Assembly (NCBI GenBank): GCA_005779305.1
Contig: SXJR01000046.1
Location: forward strand, 1 to 32,238
DNA from: Myxococcales bacterium
GTDB lineage: Bacteria > Myxococcota_A > Polyangia > Haliangiales > Haliangiaceae
Length of the DNA stretch: 32,238 bases
Reading direction: 5' to 3'
Under the pieces are notes generated by a model. That model was not told where the DNA came from. It made no database searches and saw nothing but the letters and a program-made list of their open reading frames with translations. A program made the translations under genes and the position numbers. The stretch's first letter is position 1; the number at the start of each line of letters is the position of its first letter. This document shows positions 1 through 8,895 of this stretch, piece by piece.

Positions 1-1
1 C

Positions 2-667
2 GGCGGTGGCGCGGTCGGCGCCGCCACTGGCGCGCTGCGCGCGTATCGCGATGCCCACGAGGTCATCGTCGCCATCCTCTTCAACGCCATCATCGGCGGA
101 GTCGCGCTGTGGTTGGGCAACGAGTGGTTGTTCGTCGGCGACGCCACCCGCACCGCCGCGGTGGTCGAGGGCGCGCGTTTCGGCGAGCTCGGCATCTCGG
201 GCTCGAACGCCAGCACCAGCGTGCTGGTCGCGCTCGCCGCCGCGGCCGCCGTGGGCTGGATCCAGACCCGCACCACCACCGGCTTTCGCTGGCGCATGGT
301 GGGCAGCGGCCCCGAGGCCGCGCGCGCCTCCGGAATCGTGGTCGCGCGCGAGCGGCTCACCGCCATGACCGCGGCCGGGGCGCTGGCCGGGCTCGCCGGC
401 GCCCACTTCGTCCTCGGTCACAAGCACGTCTTCGAGGACGGGCTCGGCCGCGGCCAGGGCTTCCTCGGCGTGGCGGTCGCGCTTCTGGCCCAGGGACGCG
501 CCGCCGCCATCATCATCTCGGCGGTCGTGTTCGGCGCGCTGGCGCAGGGCGGGATGGACGTCGCCGAGCTGGTGCCCAAGGAGCTGGTCGACGTGCTCCA
601 GGGTGTGGTCGTGCTGGTCGCGGCCGCGACCCTCGGCCGCAGCCGCACGCCGGGAGGTGTCCCGTGA
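2..667 (+). CDS. ABC importer permease, BMP/nucleoside-sugar type, 5' end outside window
   Basis: This is the C-terminal 221 residues of an inner-membrane permease; the reading frame is open to the left edge, so the start lies upstream. Several hydrophobic segments are separated by short loops. The stretch EVIVAILFNAII near the start of the visible part, and the later GxxPEAARASGI-like loop, match the YufP/BmpC class of permeases that import nucleosides or simple sugars. The loop contacts the ATPase in this family. It overlaps the next permease by 4 bp (GTGA), as expected for the two halves of a heterodimeric channel. An ATPase and a BMP-type binding lipoprotein would be expected upstream but cannot be seen. 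The substrate is not determined. Confidence 0.85.
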   Translation, partial: GGGAVGAATGALRAYRDAHEVIVAILFNAIIGGVALWLGNEWLFVGDATRTAAVVEGARFGELGISGSNASTSVLVALAAAAAVGWIQTRTTTGFRWRMVGSGPEAARASGIVVARERLTAMTAAGALAGLAGAHFVLGHKHVFEDGLGRGQGFLGVAVALLAQGRAAAIIISAVVFGALAQGGMDVAELVPKELVDVLQGVVVLVAAATLGRSRTPGGVP

Positions 668-1563
668 GCGGCGCGCTCGACGTGATCGGCGATCTGCTGG
701 CCTCGATCTTCACCCTGGCGTTCGTGGCCCAGGCCCTGCGCATCACCGTGCCCTACGTGCTGGCCGCGGTCGGCGGCGCCCTCACCGAGCGCTCGGGGAT
801 CGTCGATCTGGCGCTCGAGGCCAAGCTCCTGTGCGGCGCCTTCGCCGCCGCGATCATCGGCTACGAGACCGGCTCGATCCCGCTCGCCATCGCCGGCGCC
901 GCGGTCACCGGTGCCGCCATCGGCGCGGTGCAGGCGCTGTGGGCGATCCGGCTGCGCGCCGATCAGATCGTCACCGGCGTCGCCCTCAACATCATCGCGT
1001 TCGGGCTCACGCGCTTCTTGCTCCAGGTCTGGTACGGGCAGGGCGCGAACTCGCCGCAGTTCCAGGGCACCGGCACGGCGGTGTGGTCGAGCCCGCTGGT
1101 GTGGCTCGCGATCGTGCTGGTCGCGGCGGCGATCGTGCTGGTCGATCGCACCGTGCTGGGCCTGCGTCTGCGCGCGGCCGGCGAGCGGCCCGACGCCACG
1201 ATCGCCGCCGGGGTCTCGGTCGGCGGCGCGCGCTTCCTGGCGGCGCTGTGCGGTGGCGCCATCGCCGGAGTCGGTGGAGCGCAGCTATCCCTGGCGGTGG
1301 GTGGCTTCGGGGACCAGATGTCGAGCGGCCGCGGCTACGTGGCGCTGGCGGCGGTGATCATGGGTGGCTGGCGGCCGGCGTACGTGGCGCTGGTGTGTCT
1401 GGGCTTCGGCGCGGCCGAGGCGGTCCAGGCCCGCATGCAGGGCGTGGGCACCGGCCTGCCGCCCGAGCTGGTGCGGCTCCTGCCCTACGTGGTCGCCCTC
1501 GTGCTCCTCGCCACACTCCGCGGCCGCGGGCGCGCCCCGGCGGCGCTGGGCCGGCCCACCTGA
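664..1563 (+). CDS. ABC importer permease, second subunit (YufQ-like)
   Basis: A 299-residue integral membrane protein with about eight to nine hydrophobic segments. The N-terminal part TVPYVLAAVGGALTERSG is the hallmark of the YufQ/RbsC-like permease subunit of nucleoside or simple-sugar ABC importers, followed by the family's conserved GIVDLALE segment. The GTG start at 664 overlaps the TGA of the upstream permease by 4 bp, so translation is probably coupled. The frame stays open much further upstream, but the homology begins at this GTG and the upstream stretch is antisense-like noise over the first permease. It is the last gene of the transporter operon: the next gene starts 70 bp later and is a lipoprotein of unrelated style. 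Confidence 0.88.
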   Translation: MSGALDVIGDLLASIFTLAFVAQALRITVPYVLAAVGGALTERSGIVDLALEAKLLCGAFAAAIIGYETGSIPLAIAGAAVTGAAIGAVQALWAIRLRADQIVTGVALNIIAFGLTRFLLQVWYGQGANSPQFQGTGTAVWSSPLVWLAIVLVAAAIVLVDRTVLGLRLRAAGERPDATIAAGVSVGGARFLAALCGGAIAGVGGAQLSLAVGGFGDQMSSGRGYVALAAVIMGGWRPAYVALVCLGFGAAEAVQARMQGVGTGLPPELVRLLPYVVALVLLATLRGRGRAPAALGRPT

Positions 1564-1633
1564 CGGTCGACGCTGCCGGGGAAGACGACGGTTTGGCCTA
1601 CGTGCCCGCGCGGGCCGTAGTACGCTCGGCCTG

Positions 1634-2446
1634 ATGTTGCGCGTCCTGTTCGCCTCGATGGCCATCTTGCTGCTGGGGTGTGCGAGCGCCAACGTGTCGG
1701 GATCGGGCGACGCCAACGACATCGACGGCACCAGCGATCCGATCGACGCCAGCATCGACGCCATCGACGCGTCGACGTGTGCGCGCTCGCCCTGCGACAT
1801 CCTCAGCCAGTGCGGCTGCGAGGGCACCCCGGCCACGCCGGTCTGCGATCTCGACTTCCAGATGCTCACCACCGGCGCCACCAAGTGTCGGGCCAACAAC
1901 TTCAGCGGCACCGAGTCGACGACGTGCACGATGACCGCGACCTGCGGTCCGCTCCACGTCTGCGTCGGCGGTCGCTGCCGCAAGTACTGCGACGACGACA
2001 ACGACTGCCCCGGCGCCGGCGGCCTGTGCCTGATCGAGCTGACCCAGGGCAACCCGGCCATGCCGATCCCCAACGCGCCCGAGACTTGCTCCACCGACTG
2101 CAACCCGACCGCGGCCTCGAACGCCGCATGCCCGGCGACGTGGGCCTGTCACATCTACCTCGAGGATCCCACGCCCGGTACGCCCGGCGACGAGCAGTAC
2201 CTCACCGACTGCAACGCGCCGCCCCAGACCGGCGGCGGCGTCGCCTCGGTGTGCACCGGCAACACCAGCTGCAACGCCACGCTCGACTGCGTGAACCTCA
2301 ACCCCGGCGGCCCGCAGTGCCGCCCGACCTGCGTCTGCCCCGGCGGCAACTGCGCTGCTGGCTCGTGCCCAGGCGGCACCGGAAGCTGCCGCGGCTACAC
2401 GACGCCGGTCGTGCTCGGCACCGTGACCTACGGCGCCTGCTTCTGA
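1634..2446 (+). CDS. Cys-rich lipoprotein of unknown function
   Basis: The 270-residue product starts with a lipoprotein signal (MLRVLFASMAILLLGC; lipobox LLGC), then an Asp/Ala/Ser/Ile linker repeating DAS and IDA, then a body with more than twenty cysteines, many in C-x(2-6)-C spacing. This domain style (many disulfides behind an acidic linker) is common among myxobacterial outer-membrane lipoproteins. No catalytic motif is visible. The ATG at 1634 was chosen because the signal peptide begins there; the open frame extends upstream without a signal. It lies 70 bp after the ABC permease and converges on the VOC gene. It resembles in style the Cys-rich lipoprotein at 12126-12911, though I cannot show homology. 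Confidence 0.75.
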   Translation: MLRVLFASMAILLLGCASANVSGSGDANDIDGTSDPIDASIDAIDASTCARSPCDILSQCGCEGTPATPVCDLDFQMLTTGATKCRANNFSGTESTTCTMTATCGPLHVCVGGRCRKYCDDDNDCPGAGGLCLIELTQGNPAMPIPNAPETCSTDCNPTAASNAACPATWACHIYLEDPTPGTPGDEQYLTDCNAPPQTGGGVASVCTGNTSCNATLDCVNLNPGGPQCRPTCVCPGGNCAAGSCPGGTGSCRGYTTPVVLGTVTYGACF

Positions 2447-2450
2447 GCGC

Positions 2451-2470
2451 CGGATCCGAACCCGGGTCCG
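2451..2470. terminator. Hairpin between convergent genes
   Basis: An 8-bp stem (CGGATCCG paired with CGGGTCCG, one G-T wobble) with a 4-nt loop begins 5 bp after the stop of the lipoprotein gene, in the 61-bp gap between convergent genes. The flanking bases carry three similar CCG(G)AACCCG blocks. There is no T-run on either side, so it is not a classical intrinsic terminator; it could still end transcription or protect 3' ends. Confidence 0.35.
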
Positions 2471-2507
2471 ACCGGAACCCGACGTCCGAACCCGAACTCT
2501 GTGCGGC

Positions 2508-2996
2508 TCACGCGGACGCGAGGCGGGCCATCGCCGCGATCAACTCCGGCGGAGCCTGCACCAGCTCGATCAACACGCCCTCGCCGCCCTGGGGGGCGTC
2601 GTCGGCGCCGCGGGGATGGATGAAACACACGTCGAAGCCCGAGGCGCCGCGGCGGATGCCGCCGGGCGTGAAGCGCACGCCGCGCCCGGAGAGCCAGGTC
2701 ACGGCGGCCGGAAGATCGTCGATCCACAGGCCGAGGTGGTTGAGCGGCGGCTGGTGCACCTTGGGGCTCTTGTCGGGATCGATCGGCTCCATCAGATCGA
2801 TCTCGACCCGGGCCGCACCGGCGCCACACACCAGGATGTCCTCGTCGACGTTCTCGCGCTCGCTGCGGAAGGTCCCGGTCTGCTCGAGCCCGAACAGATC
2901 GACCCACAACCGGCGCAGGCCGGCCTTCGACGGCCCGCCGATGGCGAGCTGCTGCACGCCCAGGACGAGGAACGGCCGGGCCTCGGCCGCGCTCAC
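2508..2996 (-). CDS. VOC-fold (glyoxalase-superfamily) protein, epimerase-like
   Basis: A 162-residue protein with the two-half beta-alpha-beta-beta-beta plan of the vicinal oxygen chelate fold. The second half starts at [10 protein letters not shown] and ends with VLIELVQ; the His and Glu there fit metal ligands of methylmalonyl-CoA epimerase. The first half reads [10 protein letters not shown], where epimerases normally have a His ligand (DHIGIAV), so one ligand appears to be Gln. The GTG start overlaps the stop of the ccr gene by 4 bp. Next to a crotonyl-CoA carboxylase/reductase, a role as ethylmalonyl-/methylmalonyl-CoA epimerase is attractive, because that pathway needs one. The substituted ligand leaves the assignment at the fold level. 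Confidence 0.75.
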   Translation of the reverse strand: MSAAEARPFLVLGVQQLAIGGPSKAGLRRLWVDLFGLEQTGTFRSERENVDEDILVCGAGAARVEIDLMEPIDPDKSPKVHQPPLNHLGLWIDDLPAAVTWLSGRGVRFTPGGIRRGASGFDVCFIHPRGADDAPQGGEGVLIELVQAPPELIAAMARLASA

Positions 2997-4285
2997 GCGC
3001 CGGCTCCCCCTGCGGCGAACGCCGCCTTGACCTCGTCGACGGTCTTGAGGCCGGTGCGCGGCGCGTTGACCAGGATCGCCATGTTGCCGCTGGGGTGCTT
3101 GTTGTCGCGCATGAGCTGGTGGCACTCGCCGGTGCCGGCGAAGCCGAAGGTGCGCGACAGGCACGGATCGACCTTGCCCTCCATCACCAGCTTGTTGATG
3201 CCCGCGCACTGGACGTCGTTGGCGAAGTGCGAGCCCTGCAGGCGCTTCTGCCGCATCCAGTGGTAGCGGAGATCGAGCGTGGCGTTGTAGCCGGTGGTGC
3301 CGGCGCAGATCACGACCATGCCGCCGGTCTCGCACATCATGCCCGACGTCGGGATGGTGTTCTCGCCGGGGTGCTCGAACACGATCACCGGGCTCCGTTT
3401 CTCGCCCAGCGCCTCCCAGAAGGCCTTGCCGAAGTCACGCGCGCCCTTGAGCCACACGCCGTAGTCGAGCTCGTTGGTCCAGCGCGGCAGCATCCCCCAG
3501 TGGGAGAACTTGCGACGGTCGATCACGCCGACCGCGCCGAGGTTCTTGCAGTACTCGACCTTGTCCTCGCCGGCGACGACGGCGACCGCGCGGCCGCCCG
3601 CGGCCTTGACGATCTGGATCGCCATCGAGCCAAGGCCGCCGGCGCCGCCCCAGATCAGCACCGGATCACCGGGGCCGACGACGTTGGGCGGCCAGCCGTG
3701 CAACATGCGATAGGCGGTGGCGCCGACCAGCATGTAGGCCGCAGCCTCCTCCCAGGTCAGGTGCGTGGGCTTGGGCAGGCACTGGTGGTCCTGGACCTTG
3801 GTGAACTGGGCGAAGCTGCCCCAGTTCGATTCGTAGCCCCAGATGATCTGCGAGGGCGCGAACATCGGATCCTTGCCCGCGGTCACCCACGGGTCGTCGT
3901 GGTTCCACATGCCGCAGTGCACGACCACCTCGTCACCCACCTTCACGTTGGTGACGTCCTTGCCCACCTTCCACACCACGCCCGAGGCGTCGGAGCCGCC
4001 GATGTGGAAGTCCTCCTTCTCGCCCTTCTTCTGCCGGTTCTTGATCACGTCGATGGGGATGCCCATCGCGGCCCAGACATTGTTGTAGTTGACGCCGGCC
4101 GCCATCACGTAGACCAGCACGTCGCGCGGCCCGATGTCGGGCACCGGCACGGTCTCTTCCTTGAAGGCTTCGAGCGGCTCGCCGAATCGCTCGCCGCGGA
4201 TGACCTGGGCCAGCATCGTCGGCGGCACCTGGCCGAGCTCGGGCACGTCGCCCAGCGCGTAGACGTCCTTGGGGGGCGGGGTCAC
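2993..4285 (-). CDS. ccr: Crotonyl-CoA carboxylase/reductase
   Basis: A 430-residue medium-chain dehydrogenase/reductase, the normal length for this family. It catalyses NADPH-dependent reductive carboxylation of crotonyl-CoA to ethylmalonyl-CoA, the key step of the ethylmalonyl-CoA pathway, and also supplies extender units for polyketides. Visible signatures are the N-terminal [16 protein letters not shown] segment, NYNN at residues 66-69 and His305 in FEHPGE (both regions belong to the CO2 pocket in characterised enzymes, from memory), the NADPH-binding GGAGGLGS at 213-220, and [12 protein letters not shown] at 4285 is the start: it overlaps the regulator's TGA by 4 bp and has AGGA 5 bases upstream. 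It is sandwiched between a regulator and an epimerase-like protein with coupled translation on both sides. Confidence 0.95.
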   Translation of the reverse strand: MTPPPKDVYALGDVPELGQVPPTMLAQVIRGERFGEPLEAFKEETVPVPDIGPRDVLVYVMAAGVNYNNVWAAMGIPIDVIKNRQKKGEKEDFHIGGSDASGVVWKVGKDVTNVKVGDEVVVHCGMWNHDDPWVTAGKDPMFAPSQIIWGYESNWGSFAQFTKVQDHQCLPKPTHLTWEEAAAYMLVGATAYRMLHGWPPNVVGPGDPVLIWGGAGGLGSMAIQIVKAAGGRAVAVVAGEDKVEYCKNLGAVGVIDRRKFSHWGMLPRWTNELDYGVWLKGARDFGKAFWEALGEKRSPVIVFEHPGENTIPTSGMMCETGGMVVICAGTTGYNATLDLRYHWMRQKRLQGSHFANDVQCAGINKLVMEGKVDPCLSRTFGFAGTGECHQLMRDNKHPSGNMAILVNAPRTGLKTVDEVKAAFAAGGAGA

Positions 4286-5751
4286 GACTGTCCTTTCTTG
4301 GTCGGCGCGGCGATCGTGCGATCGGCCTCGACCAGCGGGCTGAAGAAGTTGTCCTTCTTCACGTTCTCGTCGACGGTCACGGCGAACTTGTAGCTGGGGG
4401 CAGCGCGCTGGCTGCAGTCGGTGCGCTCGCAGAAGCGGCAGGTGACGCCGACCGGGACGGCGGCGCGGTCGTTGGCGCGGGCCACGTCGTCGGCGTAGAC
4501 CATGTGGCGGGCGTTGTCGGCGTTGGTGCCGAGGCCGATCGAGTAGTTCACGCCGCGCACCAGCGAGCCGGCGGCCGGTTGCGAGATGACCTTGGCGAAG
4601 CAGAAGTACGTCGAGCCGTCGGGCATCGAGGAGTACTGCTTGGTGATGAGCGCCGGGGTCATGAACGCGGCGTGCACCGCCCACTTGGGGCACGACCCGT
4701 GGCCGTGAGGGAAACGCAGCCCCGAGGCCGAGTAGCGCTTGGAGATGTTGCCGGCGGCGTCGACGCGCAGGAAGTGGAGTGGCAGGCCGGGGCGGCGCGG
4801 ATCGCCGAGGTTGCACATGCGGTGGGCGACCGCCTCCCACGACGAGCCGAACAGGCCGACCAGGCGGGCCACGTCGTAGCGGGTGCGCTGGGTCTCGGTG
4901 AAGAACTCGCCGTAGGGCAGGAGCAGTGCGCCGGCGAAGTAGTTGGCGAGGTGGATCTTGATGAGGCGTGGGGTCTCGGCGTGGCGGGTGGTCAGCGCGC
5001 CGAGGAACCGCTCGGCCAGCCCGCCGTGGGCCAGGACCTCGAGTCCGATGACGTGGGCGAGCTGGAACTTGAGCGCCTGATCGGAGAGATCGGTGGAGAG
5101 GCGAAGCGTGCGCGCTTCGGGATCGAAGGCCCGCACCACCGACGACAAGCCGTGCGGTTGTTCGAGCGTGACCGCGATGCCGAACTGATCGGCGAGCAGC
5201 GCAGCGAGGGCCTCGGCCGGGAAGCGGCGGGGCAGGGCGGCCCGGGTTCGGACCTCGTCGGCGGCGGCCTCGAGCTCGGGGAAGTAGTTCTTGTGGGACT
5301 CGAGGAAGTCGGTGACCTCGTCGCCGGGCGCGTAGCCCATGGGCGGCAGCACGCCGGCCTCGAGCTTGGTGAGCGCGACGTCGAGCTGGGCGCGCGCGTT
5401 CTTGTAGAGGTGGAAGAGGGCGGCGATCGTGGTGGCGACGCGCGGCTCGGCGCGCATGCGGGCGAGGTCGGCCTCGTCGAGGGCCAGGGTGTCGGCGAGC
5501 GGATCGTCGAGCAAGTGGGCCAGCGCGTCCTCGGGACGGGCGCCCGAGGCCTCGGCCATGAACTGCTCGAGGTCGGCGCCGAGCAGCTCGAGCGCGCGCA
5601 GGAGCAGCGGGAACTGCATCGTGCGGCGGCCCTTCTCGAGCAGGTTCAGGTACGCCGGCGAGATGGTGAGCTGGCGGGCCAGATCGGCTTGCGAGAGGTC
5701 GCGCGCCAGGCGGAGCTGGCGGAGTCGCTGGCCGATCGTCGAGGAGTCCAT
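4282..5751 (-). CDS. XRE-family regulator of the ScfR (short-chain fatty acyl) type
   Basis: A 489-residue transcription factor. Residues 8-60 form an XRE helix-turn-helix ([20 protein letters not shown], then [11 protein letters not shown]). The middle matches the ImmA/IrrE-like (Peptidase_M78) region, but where active members have HExxH this has [11 protein letters not shown], so it is probably a sensor and not a protease. The C-terminal part has the family's HGSCPKW and a C-x2-C-x4-C cluster at residues 438-446. Known relatives (RamB, PccR, MccR) sense acyl-CoA metabolism and control glyoxylate-cycle, propionyl-CoA or methylcitrate genes. Its stop overlaps the ccr start, so regulator and enzyme are made together, and it probably controls its own operon. 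The ATG start gives a normal N-terminus directly before the HTH. Confidence 0.88.
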   Translation of the reverse strand: MDSSTIGQRLRQLRLARDLSQADLARQLTISPAYLNLLEKGRRTMQFPLLLRALELLGADLEQFMAEASGARPEDALAHLLDDPLADTLALDEADLARMRAEPRVATTIAALFHLYKNARAQLDVALTKLEAGVLPPMGYAPGDEVTDFLESHKNYFPELEAAADEVRTRAALPRRFPAEALAALLADQFGIAVTLEQPHGLSSVVRAFDPEARTLRLSTDLSDQALKFQLAHVIGLEVLAHGGLAERFLGALTTRHAETPRLIKIHLANYFAGALLLPYGEFFTETQRTRYDVARLVGLFGSSWEAVAHRMCNLGDPRRPGLPLHFLRVDAAGNISKRYSASGLRFPHGHGSCPKWAVHAAFMTPALITKQYSSMPDGSTYFCFAKVISQPAAGSLVRGVNYSIGLGTNADNARHMVYADDVARANDRAAVPVGVTCRFCERTDCSQRAAPSYKFAVTVDENVKKDNFFSPLVEADRTIAAPTKKGQS

Positions 5752-5779
5752 GGCCGGATACGATGCAGTTTCTCGTGGT

Positions 5780-5794
5780 CAACGCGCTGCGTTG
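5780..5794. promoter_or_regulatory. Inverted repeat upstream of the ScfR-type regulator
   Basis: CAACGC-GCT-GCGTTG is a perfect 6-3-6 dyad 29-43 bp upstream of the regulator's ATG, inside the 200-bp gap between divergent genes. Its position fits an autoregulatory operator or a site over the regulator's promoter. No factor is assigned. Confidence 0.4.
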
Positions 5795-5898
5795 TGAACG
5801 CCCAACCCACTGGTACCACATGGAAAGCCGCGCTGACAACGATCAATCGCTGTGAGCACGGTTCCGAGTGTAAATCGGACCGCTACCCGTGAATGGCA

Positions 5899-5913
5899 TT
5901 TGCCGGACTTTGC
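5899..5913. promoter_or_regulatory. TTTGC direct repeat in the divergent intergenic region
   Basis: TTTGC occurs twice with a start-to-start spacing of 10 bp (5899-5903 and 5909-5913), about 38-52 bp before the start of the Ig-repeat lipoprotein gene. RamB and PccR, relatives of the adjacent regulator, are reported to bind TTTGCAAA-like sequences, so these could be half-sites. The match is short and may be chance. Confidence 0.2.
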
Positions 5914-5950
5914 GGCGAGAGCCACGCGCGGTGTGCGTTATCTAGCCCCC

Positions 5951-8629
5951 GTGCGCCTACATCGTCTTCTCGCGTTCGCTCTGCTGGGCTCGATCACGTG
6001 CGCCGCGTGCACGCCCGACGACCCGACGTTCACCGACGCCGGCGGCCTGGACGGCAGTGACCTCGACGCCTTCGTCGACCCGAGCGCGCCGGAGACGACC
6101 ATCACGGCGAGCCCGGCGGCTCTGACCAACGTCGCCGAGTCCCGCTTCGAGTTCACCAGCGACCGCACCGGCGCGACCTTCCGCTGCAGCACCGACGGTG
6201 GCGCCGCTGCTACCTGCGACACGCCGTTCTCGATGGTGGCGACCGAGGGCGAGCACACCTTCACGGTGTTCGCGATCAGCCCGGCCCAGGTCGCCGATCC
6301 GTCGCCGGCCGTGCACACCTGGCGCGTCGATCTGACGCCGCCCGAGACCACCATCACCGGCGGTCCCGCCGCGCTCGATAACAGCGTGAACACCGAGATC
6401 GCGTTCACCGCCAGCGAGACCTCGACCTTCGAGTGCGCCCGCGACGGCGGCGTCTACGCGACCTGCACCACGCCCTTCGCCGTGACCGGCCTGACCGACG
6501 GCGCCCACACCGTGCTGGTGCGCGCCACCGACGAGGCCGGCAACGTCGAGCCGACGCCAGCGATGCACACCTGGACCGTGGACACCGCCGCGCCCGACAC
6601 CGTGATCGACAGCGGGCCCACCGGCGCGGTGGCGTCGGCCTCGGCGACCTTCACCTTCTCGTCGCCCAACGCCGGCACCGGCGCCTCGTACACCTGCTCG
6701 CTGGACGGTGCGGCCTTCACGGCGTGCACCTCGCCGCGCGCGCTGACCGGCCTGGCCGAGGGTCAGCGCACCTTTCAGGTCCGGGTCCGCGACGCGGTCG
6801 GCAACGTCGATCCCACGCCGGCCCAGCGCCAGTGGACGGTCGACACCGTCGCGCCGACGGTGACGATCACCGGCGGGCCGACCGGTCCGGTCTCGGACTC
6901 GACCCCGACCTTTGACTTCACCACGGCGGGCTCGCCGACCTCGACCCAGTGCCGCTTCGACACCGCCGCCTTCGCGGCATGCGTGTCGCCGTTCACGCCG
7001 GCCACGGCGCTGAGCGAGGGCGCCCACACCTTCGAGGTGCGCGTCACCGACGCCGCCGGTAACAACGGCTCGGCCACCCGCGCCTTCACCGTCGACACCA
7101 TCGCGCCGACCGCGACGATCACCGGCGGGCCGACCGGGCCGACCGGCGATTCGACGCCGACCTTCACCTTCACGACGGCGGGTTCGCCCAGCACGATCAC
7201 CTGCGCGGTGGGCGGCCAGAGCGGTGCTTGTACGACCACGTTCACGCCGACCGCGCTGGCCGACGGCAGCTACACCTTCACCATCACCGTCGCCGACGCG
7301 GCGGGCAACACCGGCTCGGCGACGCGCAGCTTCTCGATCGACACCGGCGCACCGACGGCCACCATCACCGCCGGGCCGACCGGGCCGACCAGTGACTCGA
7401 CGCCGACCTTCACCTTCACCGTCGCCGGCTCGCCGGTGACGACGACCTGCACGGTCGGCGCGCAGACCGCCGCGTGCGCGGGCGGGACCTTCACGCCGAC
7501 CGCGCTGACCGACGGCGGCTACACCTTCACGGTCACGGTCACCGACGCCGCCGGCAACTCGGGCGCGGCCACTCGGACCTTCTCGGTCGACACCGTGGCG
7601 CCGACCGCGACCATCACCGGCGGACCGACCTCGGCCACCAGCGACTCGACCCCGACCTTCACGTTCACCACCGCCGGCTCGCCCAGCACGATCACCTGCG
7701 CGGTGGGCGGCCAGAGCGGCGCCTGCACCACGACGTTCACGCCGACCGCGCTGACCGACGGCGGCTACACCTTCACGGTCACGGTGACGGACGCGGCCGG
7801 CAACGTCGGCTCGGCGACGCGCTCGTTCTCGGTCGACACCGTGGCGCCGACCGCGACCATCACCGGCGGACCCAGCGGCGTCACCACCGACAACACCCCG
7901 ACCTTCACGTTCACCACCGCCGGCGCGCCGACCACGATCACCTGCGCCGTGCCGGGCCAGAGCGGCGCCTGCACGACGACGTTCACGCCGACCACGCTGG
8001 CCGACGGCAGCTACACGTTCACGGTGACCGTCACCGATGCCGCCGGCAACTCAGGCTCGGCGTCGCGCAGCTTCTCGGTGGACACCACGCCCCCGACCGT
8101 GACCATCACCGGCGGTCCCGTCGGCGCCAGCAACGACCCGACGCCGACCTTCACCTTCACCACCGCCGGCTCGCCGACCAGCATCGTGTGCTCGGTCGGT
8201 CAGCAGGTGGTGAACTGCTCGAGCCCGTTCACCGCGGCAACGCTCGGCGACGGCAGCTACACCTTCGGCGTCACGGTCACCGACGCGGCTGGCTGGACGG
8301 GCTCGGCGTCGCGCAGCTTCTCGGTCGACACCGTGGCTCCCACCATCACGATCCTCACCTGCCCCGGCCAGACCGTCTACTCCACGACCACGACCTTCCG
8401 GTCCAGCACGACGGGCACGTTCAACTTCGTCGAGTGTCGCAACTACCCGCAGGGCCAGCCCTCCGGCGCGTACTTCACCTGCGCCACGCCGACCTACACG
8501 TTCGCCAACCAGTTCCCGGTCTACCCGCCCAACACCTTCGCGAGCTGGACCTTCGAGATGCGCGTCCGCGACATCGCCGGCAACACCGGGACCTCGCTCT
8601 GCAACTACTCCACGGGCATCATCATCTAG
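5951..8629 (+). CDS. Lipoprotein with about ten tandem Ig-like domains
   Basis: An 892-residue surface protein. The GTG at 5951 starts a lipoprotein signal (VRLHRLLAFALLG, then the SITCAAC region); the frame is open upstream from 5852, but that stretch is not signal-like. After an Asp/Gly linker come nine units of 82-87 residues, then a diverged tenth. Each unit runs from P-x-x-x-I-T-x-GP to a DAAGN-x-x-S-A-x-R-x-F-S-V-D-T end, with two cysteines that probably form one disulfide per domain. This is the bacterial Ig-like repeat type found in adhesins and stalk proteins. It is divergent from the acyl-CoA regulator and sits alone. A role in adhesion or cell-surface extension is inference from architecture. 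Confidence 0.85.
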   Translation: MRLHRLLAFALLGSITCAACTPDDPTFTDAGGLDGSDLDAFVDPSAPETTITASPAALTNVAESRFEFTSDRTGATFRCSTDGGAAATCDTPFSMVATEGEHTFTVFAISPAQVADPSPAVHTWRVDLTPPETTITGGPAALDNSVNTEIAFTASETSTFECARDGGVYATCTTPFAVTGLTDGAHTVLVRATDEAGNVEPTPAMHTWTVDTAAPDTVIDSGPTGAVASASATFTFSSPNAGTGASYTCSLDGAAFTACTSPRALTGLAEGQRTFQVRVRDAVGNVDPTPAQRQWTVDTVAPTVTITGGPTGPVSDSTPTFDFTTAGSPTSTQCRFDTAAFAACVSPFTPATALSEGAHTFEVRVTDAAGNNGSATRAFTVDTIAPTATITGGPTGPTGDSTPTFTFTTAGSPSTITCAVGGQSGACTTTFTPTALADGSYTFTITVADAAGNTGSATRSFSIDTGAPTATITAGPTGPTSDSTPTFTFTVAGSPVTTTCTVGAQTAACAGGTFTPTALTDGGYTFTVTVTDAAGNSGAATRTFSVDTVAPTATITGGPTSATSDSTPTFTFTTAGSPSTITCAVGGQSGACTTTFTPTALTDGGYTFTVTVTDAAGNVGSATRSFSVDTVAPTATITGGPSGVTTDNTPTFTFTTAGAPTTITCAVPGQSGACTTTFTPTTLADGSYTFTVTVTDAAGNSGSASRSFSVDTTPPTVTITGGPVGASNDPTPTFTFTTAGSPTSIVCSVGQQVVNCSSPFTAATLGDGSYTFGVTVTDAAGWTGSASRSFSVDTVAPTITILTCPGQTVYSTTTTFRSSTTGTFNFVECRNYPQGQPSGAYFTCATPTYTFANQFPVYPPNTFASWTFEMRVRDIAGNTGTSLCNYSTGIII
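6089..8626 (+). repeat. Tandem repeat array encoding Ig-like domains
   Basis: Unit starts (first base of the leading Pro codon) are 6089, 6341, 6593, 6854, 7106, 7352, 7601, 7847, 8093 and 8339. Units 5 to 8 (7106-8092) are close to identical in both protein and DNA (246-249 bp period). Units 1 to 3 and 10 are diverged. The gradient suggests recent expansion in the middle of the array by recombination. Confidence 0.9.
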
Positions 8630-8895
8630 ACCCGATGCCGGTCCGATGGCGCAGTGGAGCCCAGACCGTCCGGGGCCAGGTCCACGTCCACGTGGGTCCA
8701 CGTCGACGTCCACGCTCACGAGATCGTCAACGGCCACGCGCACGTCCACGACGACGACCACGACCGCGCCCCCTCGAGCGAGGCGGCACGGCTTGGTGAA
8801 CATGGCGACGATGCGTTCGAGCAAGTCGATCGCGGACGCGTGGTAGCCGGCGTCGATGACGCCGAGCACGAGCAAGGCGTCCATCACCGCCGCAG
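8630..8895. other. Intergenic low-complexity stretch, possible minus-strand gene remnant
   Basis: No convincing gene. From about 8680 to 8765 the DNA is dominated by repeated CCACGT/CCACGA-like hexamers and includes the palindromes CCACGTGG and ACGTCGACGT. On the minus strand, an ATG at 8887 opens a frame whose first 30 or so codons have typical coding GC at third positions (MMDALLVLGVIDAGYHAS), then becomes Val/Asp-rich and runs antisense through the Ig-repeat gene to 8051. It is either a fragment or a chance frame. A plus-strand His/Asp-rich frame covers the same bases. Neither is supported well enough to call. Confidence 0.3.

Noticed and set aside
109-663. Open plus-strand frame continuous with the second ABC permease
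   Set aside because: It is rich in Arg/Gly and overlaps the first permease in another frame; the family match starts at GTG 664.
7106-8338. Possible CRISPR or non-coding direct repeats
   Set aside because: The period is about 246 bp, in frame, and encodes protein domains; no short repeat-spacer structure exists anywhere in the window.
8051-8887. 278-codon minus-strand frame antisense to the Ig-repeat gene
   Set aside because: Most of it mirrors the repeats of the plus-strand gene; only the first 30 or so codons outside it look coding, so a full gene is not supported.
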